Assembly (NCBI RefSeq): GCF_030253575.1
Contig: NC_080568.1
Coordinates: 265,501-329,500, forward strand
Direction: 5' to 3'
Length of the DNA: 64,000 bases
DNA from: Rhododendron vialii
Taxonomy: Eukaryota; Streptophyta; Magnoliopsida; Ericales; Ericaceae
The position numbers and the translations under genes are program-made. Positions 25,011 to 37,071 of the stretch are shown one piece after another. Every line of letters starts with the position of its first letter. The stretch's first letter is position 1. The notes beneath the pieces were generated by a model. It did no database searches. It was given only the letters and a program-made list of their open reading frames with translations, and was not told the DNA's origin.

Positions 25011-25827
25011 TATTCTTGTTGACGGTGTCGATTCAGATACAATATTAGTAGTTAGTTGAGGAATTTCTATATCTTGAATCGGTAAATCGGCATAAAAGTG
25101 TGTATTTTTGTTCGTTTCGGCTCAAAGTTAAGAATTTATTACGGGATAAACGGAAATGCTGTTGTTCATCGCCCAAGGTTGAATTTTTGGTGGATCAACG
25201 GAAATGCTGGCTGCTGCAATCGAATTTTGAAAAATCCAGTGGAGTAATTGCTTCTCTGCTGTGGAAAAACAATTGAAAGCTTATCGGATTCTTTTATCTT
25301 CGCTGAATTGCTGATTACTTCTCTGTTGATTGCTTTGCTTTTGCTGTTGTTTATCCCCTACCGACGCAGAAGCAGATTGCTTTTACATTACCTTAACCAG
25401 ATGCATGAAAGACAATGGAGTTGATGTCTATCAATTTGGTCCATGTACTTCCAGCTGCATCTATTTTGGCTCCGAATTTTTGTTACATTTCTAATTTGGT
25501 CTCACTGATTAAATCTTGACAAATTGCACTAAAATCAAGGACATATTTGTCCAACTACTCAAGCCGCCGCCACCTTCAGCAACTAGACGAAGGCCGCGTA
25601 AACTGATCCGAACACTCCAACGTAAAACCCAAAAAAAGTGGTCCGCCTGTAGTAGTGTAGTATAGGGTTGGGTGGAGATTTGATTAACATTTAAAATGAC
25701 ATGTATAACGCATCTGTACAAATGTATCTAATGCAGTAACACCCCTGTTGTTCTAGTTAATTCAAACCACTCCCTGAGGATTGCTCAGATTGTTGTTTTT
25801 TTCCAAAACCTAGGCAGTATGTAACAG

Positions 25828-26269
25828 GAGAAACTTTTATATATCCCAAGGGTATCCCCTTCCGGTCTGTTTCGCATTTTTTGGCCATTTTCCGATCACA
25901 TTTTTATGATCGGCTCCATTCATTTTGTCGAGTTCGACAAAAACCTTAATCATATCAAAAATCCTGTTCATCGGACTTTATTTAATACATGATCAGCACA
26001 CGTGAAAATAAAAAATATATATCAAAATTGGGTACCGATTCATTGTGTTTTTCACATAGTTTTGGTTTTTTCAATTTTCACGTGTGCCGATCATGTACCT
26101 ATTAAAGTTCAATGAACACAATTTTTGGTATGATTAAAGTTCTCGCCGAACTCTACAAAATAAACGGAGCCGATCATCCACATATGATCAAAAAATGGCC
26201 GAAAAATGCGAAATAGACAGGAGGGGATATCAAGGGGGTTAGTATCCCCGTTATACATAAAAATTTCTC
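25828..26269. mobile_element. Mutator-type foldback MITE, copy B (442 bp)
   Basis: It has the same family and exactly the same length as the element at 14572-15013. It begins GAGAAACTTTTAT and ends ATTTCTC, with internal landmarks GGTATCCCC, CATTTTCCGATC, GAGTTCG and CACGTG in the same order. The flanking 9-mers ATGTAACAG (25819-25827) and ATATAATAG (26270-26278) agree at 7 of 9, so the insertion is older than copy A. It lies between the DUF2062 and GDPD genes. Confidence 0.85.
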
Positions 26270-26803
26270 ATATAATAGTACGGATTTTATAGGTTACATC
26301 AAGACTGAGAAAGTCAAGCGCAGTCTGTTTATCAATCTCTGATTCTTTGTGTCTTATCCTAGTTTGCGTTCACATACAACTTCGTGGATTAAACAATAAA
26401 GGGTTATCATTGAAAACGGGCTAAAACTTGGTATGTGGAAAAGCTCAGATTTTGCTGCTTCTTTCAATTGTTCACCGTTTCAACTACTCCAAAATGATTT
26501 TGGGATTCCATATGTAGGTGGTATGCTCTTAAAAAATTCTGATTGGTTTTTGGACATCACAATGCTTTGGAGCTTTAATTCCAAGTACAAGCCAGTGTTA
26601 ACCAACTTAAATCAAAGCAATAACTCCCCAAACAGTTTGGCTCCAAGCTCTCTTTGTGCAACCCTGCTTGAGGCAATTTGCCAGTTACTCCCGTATTGAG
26701 ATTCATTCAACACCCATGCATCTATATTTCGTACGATTCCTGCAAATAAGTGAATTAAGAGATTTTCATCTTTTATATGCTTGTGGTTTAAACTGTCCGA
26801 GTC

Positions 26804-29800
26804 TCATCGTGACAAAGAGAAGCCTTCCTCAAAGCATTGAGTTTCCATGTCCTGCATAATTTGTTGAAGCAAAGTGGGGTTGCTAGTAACAACAGCATCC
26901 ACATGCTCATACAGCATTTTCTTCATAGATACTACCTCATCCACTGTCCAGGCATACACCTTCTTATTTCTCCTGTTATGGTCAGGCAAGGATTATCATG
27001 TAGGGAGACAAACACGGAAGTATGCAGAAATGCACGAACTCGATAATCATAACAAAATCTTGAAAAGTCGACACAAAGTTCTTCTGCTTCCCCTAGGGGA
27101 GTGTCACACATGCCTCATATATCACTACGCAATAAATGCTGCAAGTAGAATTTCTATGAACCTTAGGAAATGGTTTTCTATCTGATGTCTTCTATCCATG
27201 GTATGTCCAAAATGAAAATGTCATTCAAGAAAGGAGTGAACCAGAAACATTCAATTCAGAATTATCAAGCACAAACACGACCTCAAGCAGACATTAACTT
27301 TTCATGTCAAATACAAATTTATAGCCAAACTTGATAAGAACTACGACGACTTGTAGAAACAAGATTCTGGCTTCTGGCAAGTGAGACACATAATAAGAGT
27401 AAGACCTGTAAGATTCATACCCGTGAAGTATTGTCATAAGCTTATCATCAATTAAAGGATGGTAGACACCAACAACACCAGCACCTCTCATCCTCAATAA
27501 ATTATTTCTAGCACCAGTAGAAGGGTCTTTCATGACAATGTAGCCCACCTGCAAAGGCACCATACTCCGGTGAAATACAAGGGTATTTGATTCAAAACTT
27601 CAATGTCAACAACTTGTATGCCAAAGTCACCGATTTTGATGCAATGATTTTCAACCAAGTAAAATCAATTATTCCAGCAAGTAATATGAACCGATAGAAG
27701 TAAGCAATATCTACCCTGATTCATCACAGCAGTAAAGAACGTCTATAAACCAATAGGATGGATCCAAGACCATCAAGCAAACAGATAATGGTAATAATGA
27801 GGCTTAACCCTCACTTGAGACATGTCCATATCAGCTCTTAACCCATTCTCCCTAACTTTTTTGTCTTTCATCTTTTGGTATTTTTGCTCATCTTTCCTGA
27901 TTTTTTGTTAGATTTGCATCATCTTTTGGATTACTCATTCGTCTCGACAAGAGAAGTCTAAAAAGTAAAAAATTATTACCAAAAGTCAAAAATACCTTTA
28001 ATAAAGACCAAAAAATACGAAACAACCATCCTTTTCATCTAAAGTGTCGCCTCATATGAACTTTTTCCAACATTGGTCCATGTTTTTATACTTCCCTTAT
28101 TCCTCTCTTCGAGACAAATGATCAATCCTAAAAATTACAACAAAAAGCTAAACAAAAAATTATGAAAAGTATAAACTACCGAGAAAAATATTAGACAAAA
28201 AAGTTTGAAAGAATGGAGCCATCATGTCTGGTGTACAAAATTCATTTCTACCACACATACACAAAAAAAAAAACACACACACACTAAGCGATCAACACTA
28301 CGCAATCGCATATTGAACTCAAACTAAAAATCCGATGTACAAGAAAAGTACACACACAGAAGAAACAATGATCTAGTTCTCACCGTCATGTCTGGTGACA
28401 GCTTTATAACGTCCCGCGCTAAATTATCACTTTTAGCCCAAACAAGACAATTTTTACATTTTGTTCTCTCAACCTGAATATTCAACATAAAGCCAAGTAT
28501 ATACCAACTTAGAAGTAGGGTCAACTCAAGATACAATAAACAGTTCAGCTAGCATATCGTAGGAGTCAAACTTGTGGTGTTATATGATTTGGAAGTGCAT
28601 AGTCCCACATTAATTGCTGATAAAGAAAAACTACATCATTTTTGATAAAGTGTACATGTGAAGCTACCTGAATGGAAAAGAATCCCCATTGTCAGTGCAA
28701 TGAGATAAACCTAGGATAAAGTTTGAGAACATGGCTTAAAGTCCAAGGGGCAGACACTTTGGGCGCATAATGCCAAAGGCTAAATTTCTTGGAGCACTAG
28801 GTGATGGCAATATATCCATACATGAGCAAGAAAAAGAACTTACAACAGAAAGAATATCCTTGGCAAGACCTTTCTCATATGATGGTGGCCCAACTTTAGC
28901 ATCCAGAATCAGCTGTTTCACGGAACTTGATACAAACTGAAGCACATCCAGTGAAGCCAATTAGAAAACAATTTGTCAAAAAGCCTTGAGAGCAGTGTTT
29001 TCAATAATATCTTCCATCTTTGGGTTTTGTCAATTAGAGCTTTGTCAATTGGACTTGTTTGGACTTAACTTTTTTGTGCCAAAATACTAAATTTATTTTA
29101 TGCTTCAACAACGTTAATCATAGTTTATATACAATTAAAAAGTAGATACACCTAATAACACCAACATATTATGCTTACATTTAAAAAATAATAATTTTAC
29201 GTTGCAAAATTTTAAGTCTCTCAACTAAGGCCTATTACATTAAGGCTTTCTGTTCCTTTTGTTAGGGAAAGAAAAGTCAAGCAAAACACAATCGAAGTAT
29301 GGTTCTTTCTTCCATACAAACCTCACATTGAGGTTGAATTTCTATCAAATGGTTTGAAAGATGCCATAATTGAATCAAACGGCTTAGATTAATGCATTTA
29401 GGGCGTGTTTGATAGGAGGTTTGGGAGGGGAGGATTGGATTAATAATCCCATGGGGCTATTAATTCCTTGTTTGGTTAGGTTTTTGGAGGGGGGACTAGT
29501 TGTCCCATGGGATTGTTAATCCCCCAAAATGGGGGTATTAGCAATACCATGGGGGAGGTGTTACTAGTAATCCCATCCCCATGGGATTGAGCAATACATG
29601 TTTAAAAACACACTTCAATCCCAATCCCAATCCTAATCCTAATCAAAACAAACATGTTATTTACAATCCCTTCCCATTCTCAATCCGAATCCCAATCCTA
29701 ATCCCGTGCAAAACAAACATGAATAAATAATTCATCTTCTCATTAATAATCCCACCTCATTCTCAATCCCAATCCTAATCCCACGTCATTACGAATCCCC

Positions 29801-32800
29801 TCAAAACGAAATCTGCAATCAAACACGCCCTTGGGGTTCCACTTCTTGAAATAAGGTCCTACTTTTTCCCTATAAATAATCGTAGGATACGTACCGAATT
29901 AGGATACGCGTATAAATCGTAGAATACGCGGTCGTATTGTAGGATTTTTATACAAAAAGGATACAGGGTGGGATACGTATCATTCTCCGAATTAGACGAT
30001 ACAAATCGTAGGATACATATCATCGTAGGTTAACAACTATGCTTGAGAGAAATAAGTAAGCACAACACAATGCTGATAGAGAGATTGTTACCGCGCCATT
30101 TGAACCAACCCTTGTGCTACCATGACATTGGATTCAAGTGAATGAAAATAATTGGATCTTGAGCATACCTTCAATGCATCTTCAACAGTCAGAATGATAT
30201 GACCATTAAACTCCAATGGGAACTGATTAATGGCATCCAATTCTTTAATCTGCAGCCACAAACTAGAATATAATCTCGCTCAACATTTCTCACATTTATC
30301 ATCCAAGTAACTCAATACTGTAGGGTAGGAAGAACGCCTTATGGATTTTTCTGAACAGCTATAACCAGAATTATTTCCCTTCTATGGCAAAAAGACACGG
30401 TAACAATTGTTCAAGCGTTTAAAAATTCAATACCACCTCGGTAAACTAGCATTCAAGGGAAGCTGATATCATAACAGGTGTATTTGGAGCTCAAGGAAAC
30501 AAAGAGAAAGGAAAGACAATAATAACTGTACTTCTTTCCTCTGTATAGTTTCTGGTATGGAACTCATGAGAAGATGATAAATATCAAGTTACTAATCATG
30601 TTGGGAATCTTTCAGCTGATATTGCTGCACTTGTCATCTCATGAGGACTTTAAGAGGCTCAAGTGATTGAATTTAAAGCTATTCGGCTAACAGGATTCAT
30701 TTTGGAAGACCATTTATGCAATTTACACTCGTCTACAATTGATTTTGAGTTTGACACTTTTAACATGATATAAAAGCTACTCCTTGTAAGGTTTCAGACA
30801 AGACTAATCTTTAGGGATTGATTCCAATTTGTTTGTGCCAAAAAATGCACCAATGAATTGTGATATTTATGGTATGGATCTGTTGGTTATCTCTCCACAT
30901 GCAAAAATGGGGTCCCATCACCCATGTGTGCTAAGACAGTTAAGAGTGTTACGAGCTCGTCACACATTGGTTAAATAATTCCTCCAAAACTAGTTTGAGT
31001 CTGGACGCACTCTCCCCTCGTTGAATTGGTTGTGTTGAAGTCTTTAACTTCAAGGTTATATGAAATCTATAGATAGGCCAAATGGTCTGAAACAAAATAA
31101 GGTTGCAAAAGTTGAATATAAAGTTGTGATACTTAGAAGAGCTTTGCTCTCCAAAAATAGTATATGAGTCTGTACATGGGTAACTTAATATTTCTCTGCT
31201 TTCTTCTTATTCTTCTCTCTTATATGTACATGATAAATTGATCATACATCCGCGTCCTCCCTCTAGTGCAATTGTCTCTCTCTATCCCTTCCATTAATAT
31301 CTGAAAGCAACAAATACAATAGCTGAAGCCCACATTCTGATATTACTTCTCTAAACGAAAACCCCAGAGTAGGATCCTGCAACTAAGGAGTAAATAGACT
31401 AGGTTGATTTTCAAAAGAAAAAATAGACTAGGTTGATTTTCAAAAGAAAAAATAGACTGGGTTGATTTTCAAAAGAAAAAATAGACTGGGTTGACAAACA
31501 ACTAAATGGAGCATTGCACTGAAGCAGAAGATATGTCTAATGATAGGAGAAGACAATTTAAATTATTATACAAGATATATAAGGGTAAGCCAGAAATTTT
31601 CACCTGTTTCACGCTCCAGTACCCAACCTTGGTAGTACTGTTCCCAGATATCCGCTGCAAATCCCTGCCTGTGTCATAGGATAATCAAGTCTCCAAAGAG
31701 CGGTTTTTTTTTTAATAAAGACAATTTTTTTGTCAAAACAGCCCCGAGTTCTTTTAATTTTTGAGAATAATTTGAATTTGTTCAAATAAATACATATTCT
31801 TTTTAGGTTTTCGGTTTGGTGGATTAGTGGTTTGAATAAACCCAAATCTCCACTGTAATCAGTAAGGAAAAACCCCAATTTAGATACGGGTGCACATTTG
31901 TCAAAGGAGAGAGACAATGAAACTGGTTGAGAAGAAGTGAGGATAGAGGAAACAAGGATCATTTTGTAATTTGGCTCCATATGTTAAACAATTGCAGTAC
32001 AAACTCTGACAGTGCAGTCAAAAGGAGCGCGTAAGATTTAAAAGTGTGCGCGTGGCTCACACAAACGTGCACCCACTGGGCTTCCGTTAGCTTTAGCCTT
32101 CAAGTAAAAGTTCTCTGGGAATCTGGATATGCAAACTCTAAAGGACCAAACTTTTTATGCGGGGGAAGGATGTAAGGCCTCTAGGTGTCACTATTGCATT
32201 GCTTAGCTACTATTCTTAAGGCTCGCACATCTAGAGTAATGTGGTATACAAGTTGTGTAGCATTCCTTAATGGACTTGCCATCCGTTTCCACTATCCTCG
32301 CAACTTCCTATCCTATGATTGGCAGGAGCTATAATCTTTTGACAAAGGTTGTGTTGGGTCACGTTCCTCTTCAGTGCATTAGGTATGACAGCAATTAGGT
32401 TAAGTGAATTGGAGATCTCTTTCATTGTTTTAGGACAAGATATACAGAGTATTTCATATTTATTACGATTGTGAGGTATAATTCTGAAGGGCTCAGCTAC
32501 ACTTTGAATTGATAAAAAAAAGGTCGCTCATGATGTGAATCAATAATTGGCTAAAGACAATGGTAAATTCTCCGGCAGAGAGATGAGAGGTTAAATCTAC
32601 CTGTCATGAAGCGCGAACAAAACTCCATCCGAAGAACGAGAAACATCAATCTCAATGCAGTCCACTTGAGAATGGAGAGCAGCGCGGTATGCAGTCATCT
32701 ATCAAAAAAATTGAAGCATTAAACTCAGCACTCTAAACTTGTTAGTGTCCTTAGGTACATTAGTTTAACTGCATAAATCATAATGAGCAGTTTCTGATCA

Positions 32801-34430
32801 ACTGAAATGGAGCAGTTGAATACGTATTAGGACGAAGTCTTCACTGATCAAAGAATGTTCATATTTCGGAATACAAACTACTTAACTTGAAACAAGTGAT
32901 GTAGTTCCTCTAGCGTTTAACATATTCCCAAGCAAAACGGAAAGCAAAAATATCAAATACGGATACTTAATACCAAGACACGTGGTTGTTTACAAACACA
33001 AGACAAGTTGGAAAGGCTTTTACCATCTTGAGCAATTGAACTCAAATTTGCAAAGAAAAAGTAACAGCCCCTTTGGATGGTGAGAAAGGGAGAGATAAGA
33101 AAGGGGAACCCTTTCTCATCAAATCTCACCATTTTTGGTGAGATTGGGTGAGAAAAGGGAAGGGCCAATCAATTTCACAAGAAACCATAACCCTTTCCTT
33201 TTCTTTTCTCATGAAACCCCTCTATCATGAAACCCCTCTATCCAAAGGGGCTGTAATAGTTTGACATAATTTGTCATTCAAGCTTGCTAACTAAACTAAT
33301 CTAAACCAATGTAATAAGGTAACTGCTAAGCTAGGAATCAAAAGAGCAAGGAAGCATACTGTGTTTGGAAAGGCCTTGCTAGAGTCGCCACCATGAGCAC
33401 ATAGTAGAGGAGGACTATTCAGCCAACCGCATTTTCTTAATTGCATCTGCAAAAACTTACAGCTTGGTGAACAAATGAGAAAAGCTTCATTGTCAATGGA
33501 TAATGGAAAACTTCAAGTAAGGTGACTGCACAACTATAACTTCAAATTTTCATTTCATCTCTAGGCTGTATTGTCACAACCTTATGCCGAAACTTTTTCA
33601 CACACTAGTACAAGCGGACAAAAATTAATAACCAACTGGATAACACAAAGAGGATTTCTGAAACAAGTTCCCAGAAAGGGTTCATGAAACTATTCCAAAA
33701 ACTATCAATCAAACAATTTCAAATCTCATAGCATTCATGATAAGCATCTTTCATCCACTATGCATCAAGATATGATATGACAAGGATAAAAGGAAACTGT
33801 ACCTCGGCCTAATATAGCATTTCCACGCCATCATGAACCAAAATTGGCTCTCACAAAAATATTTGGCAATAAATTTACTAAAAAACAAGAAAACAAGAAG
33901 AAGAAAAATCCAACGAAAACAAGAAAAAGACTAATGTTAGACGAAGGAGTACTTAGCAAAGAAAAGTAGCCATTCTAAACGTACAATTCATAAACTCATA
34001 GGACCTCAAGAAGACCTAAAATTGATTCAAAATCTATCATAACGCATAACAGTGCCACCTAGGGGATCCCCAGCACGTAAAACTAAAAGACCAAATAAAC
34101 TGAAGAATAAAACAACAAAAAAGAAAACCTTTCTAATTGAAAAATAAGTAAGATACAGATATGATTATGGGAATACATTTCATGAACACAAAAAATACCC
34201 ACAACTAATTTCGAAGATGGAATCAAAGAGGGAGGAGAGGGAGAGGAAACCTGATGGAAGCGCCTGAGTTTGAAGTGGAAGAAAATGGGAGGGACGATAG
34301 CAATGAGGGCGAGGCTTATCAAGAGCAAACGAAACGCTTTACGGGAAGTGAAACCTCTCAGATTTTGTCTCCGCCAAAACCCAACCACATGTCTCTGTTG
34401 TTTCCTTCCCAGTCTTGATGAGATCGCCAT
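26804..34430 (-). CDS. GDPD4: Glycerophosphodiester phosphodiesterase, GDPD4 type
   Basis: Nine exons (34251-34430, 33360-33446, 32601-32698, 31604-31664, 30169-30249, 28844-28936, 28384-28473, 27421-27548 and 26804-26972) join in frame to 328 aa, the length I recall for Arabidopsis GDPD4 (At1g71340). The basic N terminus is followed by a membrane segment (about 34-52), so the catalytic domain is probably anchored in the secretory pathway or at the cell surface. The GP-PDE domain has HGG (78-80), FPNT (86-89), EID (E105, D107) and HDRDL (H120), so both catalytic histidines and the metal-binding acids remain. The usual HRG is HGG and the usual PEN is FPN, which may lower or change activity. 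The family hydrolyses glycerophosphodiesters to glycerol-3-phosphate and an alcohol. Later conserved blocks include CLVWAKSDNL, GVYHPLIDDK and KVYAWTVDE. Introns hold three repeat elements. Confidence 0.92.
29401..29830. mobile_element. MITE with GGGCGTGTTTGAT ends (430 bp) in GDPD4 intron 5
   Basis: It begins GGGCGTGTTTGATAGGAGG and ends ATCAAACACGCCC, a perfect 13-base terminal inverted repeat. The interior is rich in AATCCCAATCCTAATCCC-like repeats. The flanks are TTA (left) and TTG (right), close to the 3-bp duplication of PIF/Harbinger elements but not identical, so the superfamily is tentative. Confidence 0.75.
31391..31497. repeat. 30-bp tandem repeat, about 3.5 copies, in GDPD4 intron 4
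   Basis: The unit ATAGACTAGGTTGATTTTCA plus AAAGAAAAA repeats with period 30-31. The last two copies share an A-to-G change (ACTGGG), showing a two-step expansion. Confidence 0.9.
33065..33253. mobile_element. PIF/Harbinger-type MITE (189 bp) in GDPD4 intron 2
   Basis: The ends CAGCCCCTTTGGAT and ATCCAAAGGGGCTG are a perfect 14-base inverted repeat, flanked by TAA at 33062-33064 and 33254-33256. A 3-bp TAA duplication is typical of Tourist/Harbinger elements. An 18-base block (TCATGAAACCCCTCTA) is duplicated near the right end. Confidence 0.88.
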
Positions 34431-34675
34431 TTCCAAACCAGCCTAACTTTGGACACCAAACTTTTTACCCTGCTGTATCTCTATAGTTGCTGCTCGAGTC
34501 CTGGTCCGAACGGTTTTACTCCACTATCGTTGGATCCATTGCTATTACTGGTTTTACTTTGACCATCTCTTTGGATCGGAACGTTTCATCAAACCGTTCA
34601 AGAAAGAAGTACGGTAGTAATTTGGATTGGACCCAACAAACCTAAATACTTTGGGGAAAAACGGGAATTGATTTT

Positions 34676-34865
34676 TCCACTCCCTTCTTTTGTTAATGTC
34701 ACACCATTTCTCTCATAAAATAAATCATTTAATAAGACATAAAGGGGAGTGACATTAACAAAAAAAAAAGATACTCTCTTTCTCTCACAAAACAAATCAT
34801 CTAATAAGACATAAAAAGAGTAACATCAACAAAAAGAGGAGTGACAAAATTACTTCCCTTACCAA
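34676..34865. repeat. Small inverted and duplicated repeat upstream of GDPD4
   Basis: CACTCCCTTCTTTTGTTAAT, then GTCAC, is followed about 45 bases later by its near complement GGGGAGTGACATTAACAAAA. A second block with AACAAATCATCTAATAAGAC repeats part of it. It is likely MITE-derived. It lies 245 bp upstream of the GDPD4 ATG and may affect its promoter. Confidence 0.5.
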
Positions 34866-35729
34866 TTGTGATTTGCCATATCTGTTTGGGGTTTTGAGGA
34901 AGATTTTTTTAGAGTAAAGAGAGATAGATAGAGAAAATTTATTGAAAACTATGTCTAGGAGTTTTGAGACCCCTAAACGCATAAGGCCAAGTCGAACAAT
35001 CTTGGGGTGATTGAAGGATTTAGTCGATCGTTAAAACTTCAAGGTTTTTGAATTAATTGAAGTACGATAAGCTGGCCTGGATATTCGATCATTTAAATGA
35101 ATATGTGATGGAAAAAGGCTTATAGAGCACTAAATAAAACTTCAAGGTTTTTAAATGAATATGTGATGGAAAAAATTTGAGTAAACTTTGATATAAATTT
35201 GAATGAAGGAATGGGTGGTGTTGGTACTCAAATTTTAGGGAGACGGTCATGGAGTTATCTTGTTGTTAAATGCTAGGGAGCATTGTTATGTTTTCATAAT
35301 CGTTCTTTGTTTTCTTTCGGTAGGAGAGTATTTTAAGGGGTTTTACTTACTATATTTTTTACTCCAATATATACACTACAGTGACTATGATTGATGTTTT
35401 GTAGATTTTGGGTAAAAAGCAAAGGTTGACAAGATTAAGGCTTCAAATTATTTTACCACGCCTGAGATGGCCGCTGCAGCAGCCGGGAATCATGCCTCTT
35501 TTATAGAACCTGTTCATGAATCAATGGTAAAGATTTGGTGACCTCTAAAGTAAGGTTTCTTTTTCTTTTCTTTCTTTCGGTGATAGATTTTTTAACTTAC
35601 GGACTTGATAGATAAAGTAACCAATTAATTCAACTTTAAAACTTTCAGTAATTCATTCTTTAGTCACTGGAACACAACCAGAGTCTCCAACATTAAGCCT
35701 GTACGAGCATCCACAGTGAAATAACCAAA

Positions 35730-35938
35730 ACTATAAGAGCATTCACAGTGAAATAAGCAAAACAAAAAATTGTTAAAGTTAACAACATTGGATCAAAAAA
35801 GTGCTCACATTGGAATAATCAAACCTAGCAACCTCTTAACAACTCATCAAATTTTGGCTCTTTAATAATCAAAACTAGCAATATTTTGTCAATAACCAAA
35901 TTTTATCTCTCAATCAAGTACACCAACATTATACAAAA

Positions 35939-35983
<45 letters not shown>

Positions 35984-36541
35984 AATGTTTTCAAAAAATA
36001 ATTTTAAAAAACTGTAACTTTCAGATTTTTTTTCAGAAACTTTTTTTTTTACAAAAAACAATTTTTTTTCAAAAATTTTAAAAACTGTAAGTAAATAAAG
36101 TGTGTTTTTCAAAAAACTGTTTTTGAAATTTCAAAACTCTTTTATAGAAAATTGTTTTTTACACAAAATCTATTTTTAAAAAACTGCATTTATAGTTTTT
36201 AAAATTTCAAAATTATTTGTGTAAATACAATTCTTTCAAAATTTCTCAAAATTGTATTTATAATTTTATAATTTGTCAAAGTTTTGTTTCGAAAAACTTT
36301 TTTTTTTTGAACTGTTTATAACATAAACAGTTTTTTTTTCCTTCAAAAATCGTTTTTTCAAAAAATATGCATGAAATGAAGAAAAAAAGTTTGGAAGGCC
36401 CATTGGTTTTGATTATGGGCACAAAATAACCAATGTGGGATTTGACATTGTTAACTTTAGCAACTTCTAAATGGATAGTCAAAATCTGATGTGGCATGTT
36501 TTGATTATTCATATTTGTTTATTCCATTGCTGATGCTCTAA
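35730..36541. mobile_element. Large AT-rich TIR element, copy 1 (~0.8 kb)
   Basis: The left end AGAGCATTCACAGTGAAATAA and right end TTCCATTGCTGATGCTCT are imperfect inverted repeats of a GAGCATCCACAGTGGAATAA motif. The interior has a (CT)n tract at 35944-35980 and long A/T runs, with no coding frame. Confidence 0.55.
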
Positions 36542-36545
36542 GGTT

Positions 36546-36714
36546 GCTAAAGTTAGCAATAAGTGTTTACAATAGTATAATCAAACTTAACAACCGGTAA
36601 ACAACTCATAAAATTTTGGCCTTTGGATAATCAAAACTAGCAACCTTTTGCTAATAATCAAATTTAGTTGTCTCATATTTTTCAATCAAGTACACTCATC
36701 ATTACATGAAAACC

Positions 36715-36749
<35 letters not shown>

Positions 36750-37071
36750 ATTTTTTTAAAAGAAGTTTTTTTTTATTTGTTTCAAAAACTATTTTTTTAA
36801 AACTTTTTTCAAAAAGTGTTTTTTGAAAAAATTATTTTCTATTTTTAATAACCTATTTTTATTAGTTTGAAAACTATTTTAAAAAAAATTATTTTATATG
36901 GTAACAAGTTTTAGATTTTTATAGGTTGAAAATGTGATGTAGCAAGTTTTGATTATTTAATTTTGATTATGCCATTATGGACATTTACGTTGCTAACTTT
37001 TGCAACCTCTTAAATGGATAACCAAAAGATAATGTGATAACTTTTAATCATTCTATTGTGGATGCTCTAAG
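36546..37071. mobile_element. Large AT-rich TIR element, copy 2 (~0.5 kb)
   Basis: It is a second member of the same family placed directly beside copy 1. It opens GTTTACAATAGTATAATCAAA and closes CATTCTATTGTGGATGCTCT. It contains a (CT)n tract at about 36717-36750, in the same relative position as in copy 1, and the phrase CAATCAAGTACACTCATCATT, which parallels copy 1. Confidence 0.5.
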
